Assembly: GCA_030037575.1 (NCBI GenBank)
Contig: JASHRB010000156.1
Span: 1-8,532 of the forward strand
Direction of reading: 5' to 3'
Source: Candidatus Sulfotelmatobacter sp.
GTDB taxonomy: Bacteria; Acidobacteriota; Terriglobia; Terriglobales; Acidobacteriaceae
Length of the DNA stretch: 8,532 nucleotides
Position numbers and translations under genes: made by a program. The notes under the pieces are model-generated. The model searched no databases. It saw only the letters and a program-made list of their open reading frames with translations, and had not been told where the DNA came from. The first letter of the stretch is position 1, and the number at the start of each line of letters is the position of its first letter. Below, piece after piece: positions 6,171-8,532 of this stretch.

Positions 6171-6237
6171 GTGCGCGTGATCGTCCGCGATCCGGCAATT
6201 AAGCCGCTCCCGATCATCGGAATCCTGCACGGCGCAC
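6171..6237. repeat. Nested inverted repeats (67 bases)
   Basis: Three nested arms share roughly one centre. GTGCGC (6171-6176) pairs with GCGCAC (6232-6237), TGATCG (6178-6183) with CGATCA (6211-6216), and CGGC (6193-6196) with GCCG (6203-6206) around an AATTAA loop. The unpaired stretches between arms are uneven, so any folded form has internal loops. It could be a structured leader or small RNA, an operator cluster, or an old element end. No T run follows on either strand. Confidence 0.4.
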
Positions 6238-6332
6238 GAAATGTCCCTGCGCTATTGTCACCGTGAATCATCCGCCTTGAGCTCTGCTCCTGAAACACCG
6301 CCGGCGAGGCCGCCTTTGACCGGGAAAGTGGT

Positions 6333-6338
6333 TAAACT
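6333..6338 (+). promoter_or_regulatory. Possible -10 box of a leaderless promoter
   Basis: TAAACT matches four of six positions of the TATAAT consensus and ends six bases before the ATG at 6345, which would place the transcription start at or very near the start codon. The gene lacks a clear Shine-Dalgarno site (only GGAT at 6339-6342), which fits leaderless expression. A TTGACC at 6316-6321 is too close (11-base spacer) to act as a standard -35. Confidence 0.35.
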
Positions 6339-6344
6339 GGATCC

Positions 6345-8532
6345 ATGACCACCAGCACGCTCAACTCCCTGGCCCGCGCTTCATCCGCTTACTTGCGATC
6401 TGCGATGCATCAGCCCATTCAGTGGCATGAGTGGGGCGAGGAGGCGTTTGCCGCAGCGCAGCGGGAGAACAAGCCCATGCTGCTCGATATTGGCGCGGTG
6501 TGGTGCCACTGGTGCCACGTGATGGATCGCGAGTCGTATGACGATGCGGAAGTGGCGGCCATTGTGAATGAGCATTTCGTGGCGGTGAAGGTGGATCGCG
6601 ACGAGCGTCCGGATATCGACAGCCGGTATCAGGCGGCGGTGAGCGCGGTAAGCGGGCAGGGAGGCTGGCCGCTGACGGCGTTTCTCACTCCCCAGGGCAA
6701 ACCGTTTTATGGAGGGACGTATTTTCCTCCCACGGATGGATACGGGCGACCGAGTTTCAAGCGCGTGCTGCTCAGCATAGCCCAGGCCTACAAAGAAAAA
6801 CATGGCGACGTGGTCGAGCAGGCGAAGCTGGTCGAAAGCGCGGTTGCGCAGGCGGAGTCGTTTGTCGGACGCGACGGCCAGGTGAGCGCGGGAATTGTCG
6901 AGGCCATTGTGAATTCGGCGTTCCACGTGTTCGATGCGCGGAATGGAGGATTTGGAAATGCCCCCAAGTTTCCCCATCCCTCGATGCTGGATCTGCTGAT
7001 TGAGAGGTATGGGAAAGCTGCCGGACAGCCGAGGGCGGCTGTCCCTGCAAGTTCTGACCAGCTGCGCAATGTCATCATGACCACGCTCGAACATATGGCC
7101 AACGGCGGCGTGTATGACCAGCTTGCGGGAGGGTTTCATCGCTACTCGGTCGACGAACGGTGGGTCGTCCCGCATTTCGAAAAGATGTGCTATGACAACT
7201 CGGAACTGTTGAAGAATTACCTTCATGCGTATCAGGCGACGGGATCAGAGTTTTTCGCACAGGTGGCACGCCACATCATTGGCTGGATGGATGAGTGGCT
7301 GAGCGATCGCGAATGCGGCGGATTCTATGCCTCGCAGGATGCCGACATCAACCTGGACGACGACGGCGATTACTTCACCTGGACGCTCGACCAAGCGCGC
7401 GCAGTGCTGACGGAAAAGGAAGCGCAGGTTGCGGCTCTACGCTACGACATCCATGAGATTGGCGAAATGCACCACAATCCCGCGAAAAATGTGCTGTTCG
7501 TACGGGCCTCGATCGACGAGATTGCCCGACGCCTGAACCTCAGCGCAGCCGCGGTGGAAGAGTTGCTCGATGCGGCCAGAAAGAAAATGTATGCCGCGCG
7601 GCGGTTGCGGCCGACTCCTTATGTGGACAAGACCATTTATGTGGCCTGGAACAGCCTGTGCGTGTCGGCATATTTGGAGGCGGCCAAAGTGCTGCACTGG
7701 GAAAGCGCGAAGCGATTTGCCTTGAAATCGCTGGGCCGCATTCTGGCCGAGGCATGGAGGTCCCGCCCGACAAACGCGGGCGAGGGCGCCCGCGCCACAC
7801 TGTTGCATGTGGTCGCCTATTCCGATCCCGGGGCTGAACACAAAGATGTCCCGGGCTGGCTCGATGACTACGCGGCGACTGCGCTGGCTTGCCTCGACGC
7901 TTTCGAAGCAACGGCCGATTTCAGTTACTTCAAATTCGCGCAGGCGGTAGCCGATGCGATGATCGCGAAATTCTACGATGCGACTGGGGGAGGGTTCTTC
8001 GATACCGAGCCCTCCGCCCAGGGCACAAATTTGGGAGTGCTTTCCGCCCGGCGCAAACCCCTGCAGGATTCCCCCACTCCCGCGGGAAATCCGATGGCGG
8101 CGATTGCGCTGCTGCGCTTGCATGGCTACACCGACCGGGCGTCGTTTCGCGAAAAAGCCGAGCAAACGCTGCAGGCATTTGCGGGAGCAGGCCAGCAACT
8201 GGGAATTTTCACGGCAACCTACGGGATTGCGGTGCAATGTTACCTCCACAGTCCGCTGCAGGTTGTGGTGATCGCCGACAAGGAATCGGAAGCGGGCGAT
8301 AAGCTGATGGCGGTTGCCGCCCAGGATTTTGCCTTCCACAAAAGCGTGCTGCGATTGTCGCCCGATCAGGCGGTCACCGAAAATCTGCCCCCGCTGCTGG
8401 CGGCCACGATTCCAAACTTGCCGGCTTTGAGGTCGGGAGATTCGTTCGCGGTTTTGTGTTCGGGATTTTCCTGCCACCCGCCGATCGCTCAACCGGAGGA
8501 ATTGCAGAAGGCGTTGCAATCGGCTTTGAACA
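6345..8532 (+). CDS. YyaL/SPATA20-type thioredoxin-domain protein (DUF255), 3' end outside window
   Basis: Translation from ATG 6345 stays open for 729 codons to the window edge, about the full family length, so little is missing. Residues 1-170 form the thioredoxin-like DsbH/DUF255 domain with the signature WCHWCHVM (53-60), giving a C54-H-W-C57 redox pair, then VDRDERPDID (83-92), GQGGWPLTAFLTPQG (104-118) and YGGTYFPP (122-129). The remainder resembles the alpha/alpha-barrel found in sugar epimerase-like enzymes. It shows GGFGNAPKFPHP (201-212), PHFEKMCYDN (276-285), FYASQDAD (327-334), a V-D-K-x-I-Y-V-A-W-N-S-L segment (427-438), WLDDYA (505-510), the D-S-P-T-P-A-G-N-P stretch (575-583) and CSGFSCHPP (705-713). 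No signal peptide is seen, so it is probably cytoplasmic. The family's reaction is unproven; thiol redox chemistry linked to carbohydrate handling is an inference from its folds. Confidence 0.93.
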   Translation, partial: MTTSTLNSLARASSAYLRSAMHQPIQWHEWGEEAFAAAQRENKPMLLDIGAVWCHWCHVMDRESYDDAEVAAIVNEHFVAVKVDRDERPDIDSRYQAAVSAVSGQGGWPLTAFLTPQGKPFYGGTYFPPTDGYGRPSFKRVLLSIAQAYKEKHGDVVEQAKLVESAVAQAESFVGRDGQVSAGIVEAIVNSAFHVFDARNGGFGNAPKFPHPSMLDLLIERYGKAAGQPRAAVPASSDQLRNVIMTTLEHMANGGVYDQLAGGFHRYSVDERWVVPHFEKMCYDNSELLKNYLHAYQATGSEFFAQVARHIIGWMDEWLSDRECGGFYASQDADINLDDDGDYFTWTLDQARAVLTEKEAQVAALRYDIHEIGEMHHNPAKNVLFVRASIDEIARRLNLSAAAVEELLDAARKKMYAARRLRPTPYVDKTIYVAWNSLCVSAYLEAAKVLHWESAKRFALKSLGRILAEAWRSRPTNAGEGARATLLHVVAYSDPGAEHKDVPGWLDDYAATALACLDAFEATADFSYFKFAQAVADAMIAKFYDATGGGFFDTEPSAQGTNLGVLSARRKPLQDSPTPAGNPMAAIALLRLHGYTDRASFREKAEQTLQAFAGAGQQLGIFTATYGIAVQCYLHSPLQVVVIADKESEAGDKLMAVAAQDFAFHKSVLRLSPDQAVTENLPPLLAATIPNLPALRSGDSFAVLCSGFSCHPPIAQPEELQKALQSALN

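Larger units (their letters stand above)
5870..6344. other. Divergent intergenic region, no credible gene
   Basis: The 475 bases between the DUF5818 and YyaL-type start codons must hold the promoters of both genes. I could not place a convincing -35/-10 pair for the minus-strand gene. A minus-strand open frame at 5993-6298 has no ribosome-binding site and runs across the inverted repeats at both 6020-6081 and 6171-6237, so it is not called. The region is otherwise notable for those two repeat groups. Confidence 0.6.

Noticed and set aside
6171..6237. Nested repeats as an integron attC site or a tRNA gene
   Set aside because: No attC core sites with the expected GTT-containing ends, no integrase, and no anticodon arm, T-loop or CCA-like end; the resemblance is only in nested pairing.
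5993..6298. Minus-strand open frame of 101 codons in the divergent intergenic region
   Set aside because: No ribosome-binding site; the frame runs across the inverted repeats at both 6020-6081 and 6171-6237, and the translation looks like random arginine/proline-rich text.
6316..6338. TTGACC plus TAAACT as a standard sigma-70 promoter
   Set aside because: The spacer is 11 bases rather than about 17, so only the -10-like box was kept as a tentative site.
6381..7226. Open frame of 281 codons on the minus strand
   Set aside because: It lies opposite the thioredoxin domain and WCHWCH motif of the YyaL-type gene; basic, low-complexity translation with no family match that I can see.
7437..8519. 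Open frame of 360 codons on the minus strand opposite the YyaL-type gene
   Set aside because: The plus strand here encodes recognised YyaL family motifs. The antisense frame has no recognisable domain and is a by-product of GC-rich codon usage.

Overview
The window looks like chromosomal DNA from a high-GC Gram-negative soil-type bacterium, most likely an Acidobacteriota member. This is inferred from the gene content: a Tad pilus operon followed by a DUF192 gene and a long proline-rich TonB-like protein, plus a DUF5818 lipoprotein-like/secreted protein, a family I associate mainly with Acidobacteria. No RNA gene, CRISPR array, transposase or phage gene is visible.

Layout. (1) 1-4956, plus strand, is one tight run of genes: the last codons of a probable tadA/cpaF ATPase (ends 49), tadB (52-1023), tadC (1026-1928), a small cytoplasmic DUF192 protein (1935-2312) and, after 43 bases, an 866-residue single-pass membrane protein (2356-4956). 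That protein has a long VVPPPP-type repeat region and a TonB-like C-terminal domain. The first three junctions are only 2, 2 and 6 bases, so these genes are almost certainly co-transcribed and translationally coupled. (2) 4957-5371 is a spacer between converging genes, with one imperfect hairpin near the TonB-like stop codon and a strong bidirectional terminator-like hairpin at 5293-5314. (3) 5372-5869, minus strand, is a secreted protein with a proline/glutamine-rich linker and a C-terminal DUF5818 domain. (4) 5870-6344 is a 475-base divergent intergenic region without a credible gene but with two groups of inverted repeats and a -10-like box just before the next start codon. (5) 6345 to the window end, plus strand, is a YyaL/SPATA20-type thioredoxin-domain protein (DUF255), 729 codons and still open at the edge.

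How the parts relate. TadB and TadC form the inner-membrane platform of a Tad/Flp-type pilus or secretion machine driven by the TadA ATPase. The DUF192 and TonB-like genes follow in the same direction. The TonB-like protein could transduce energy or span the envelope next to that machine, but only gene order supports this. The DUF5818 protein and the YyaL-type protein appear to be independent transcription units.

The most distinctive feature is the repeat region of the TonB-like protein: 16 recognisable copies of a V-[VI]-x-P-[AP] motif. The first five are spaced exactly 22 residues apart, the later ones more loosely, and a 17-base exact DNA repeat sits 66 bases apart within it. Two homopolymer tracts (C8, G9) in the same gene could be slippage sites. 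I do not see convincing evidence for a wholly new system.
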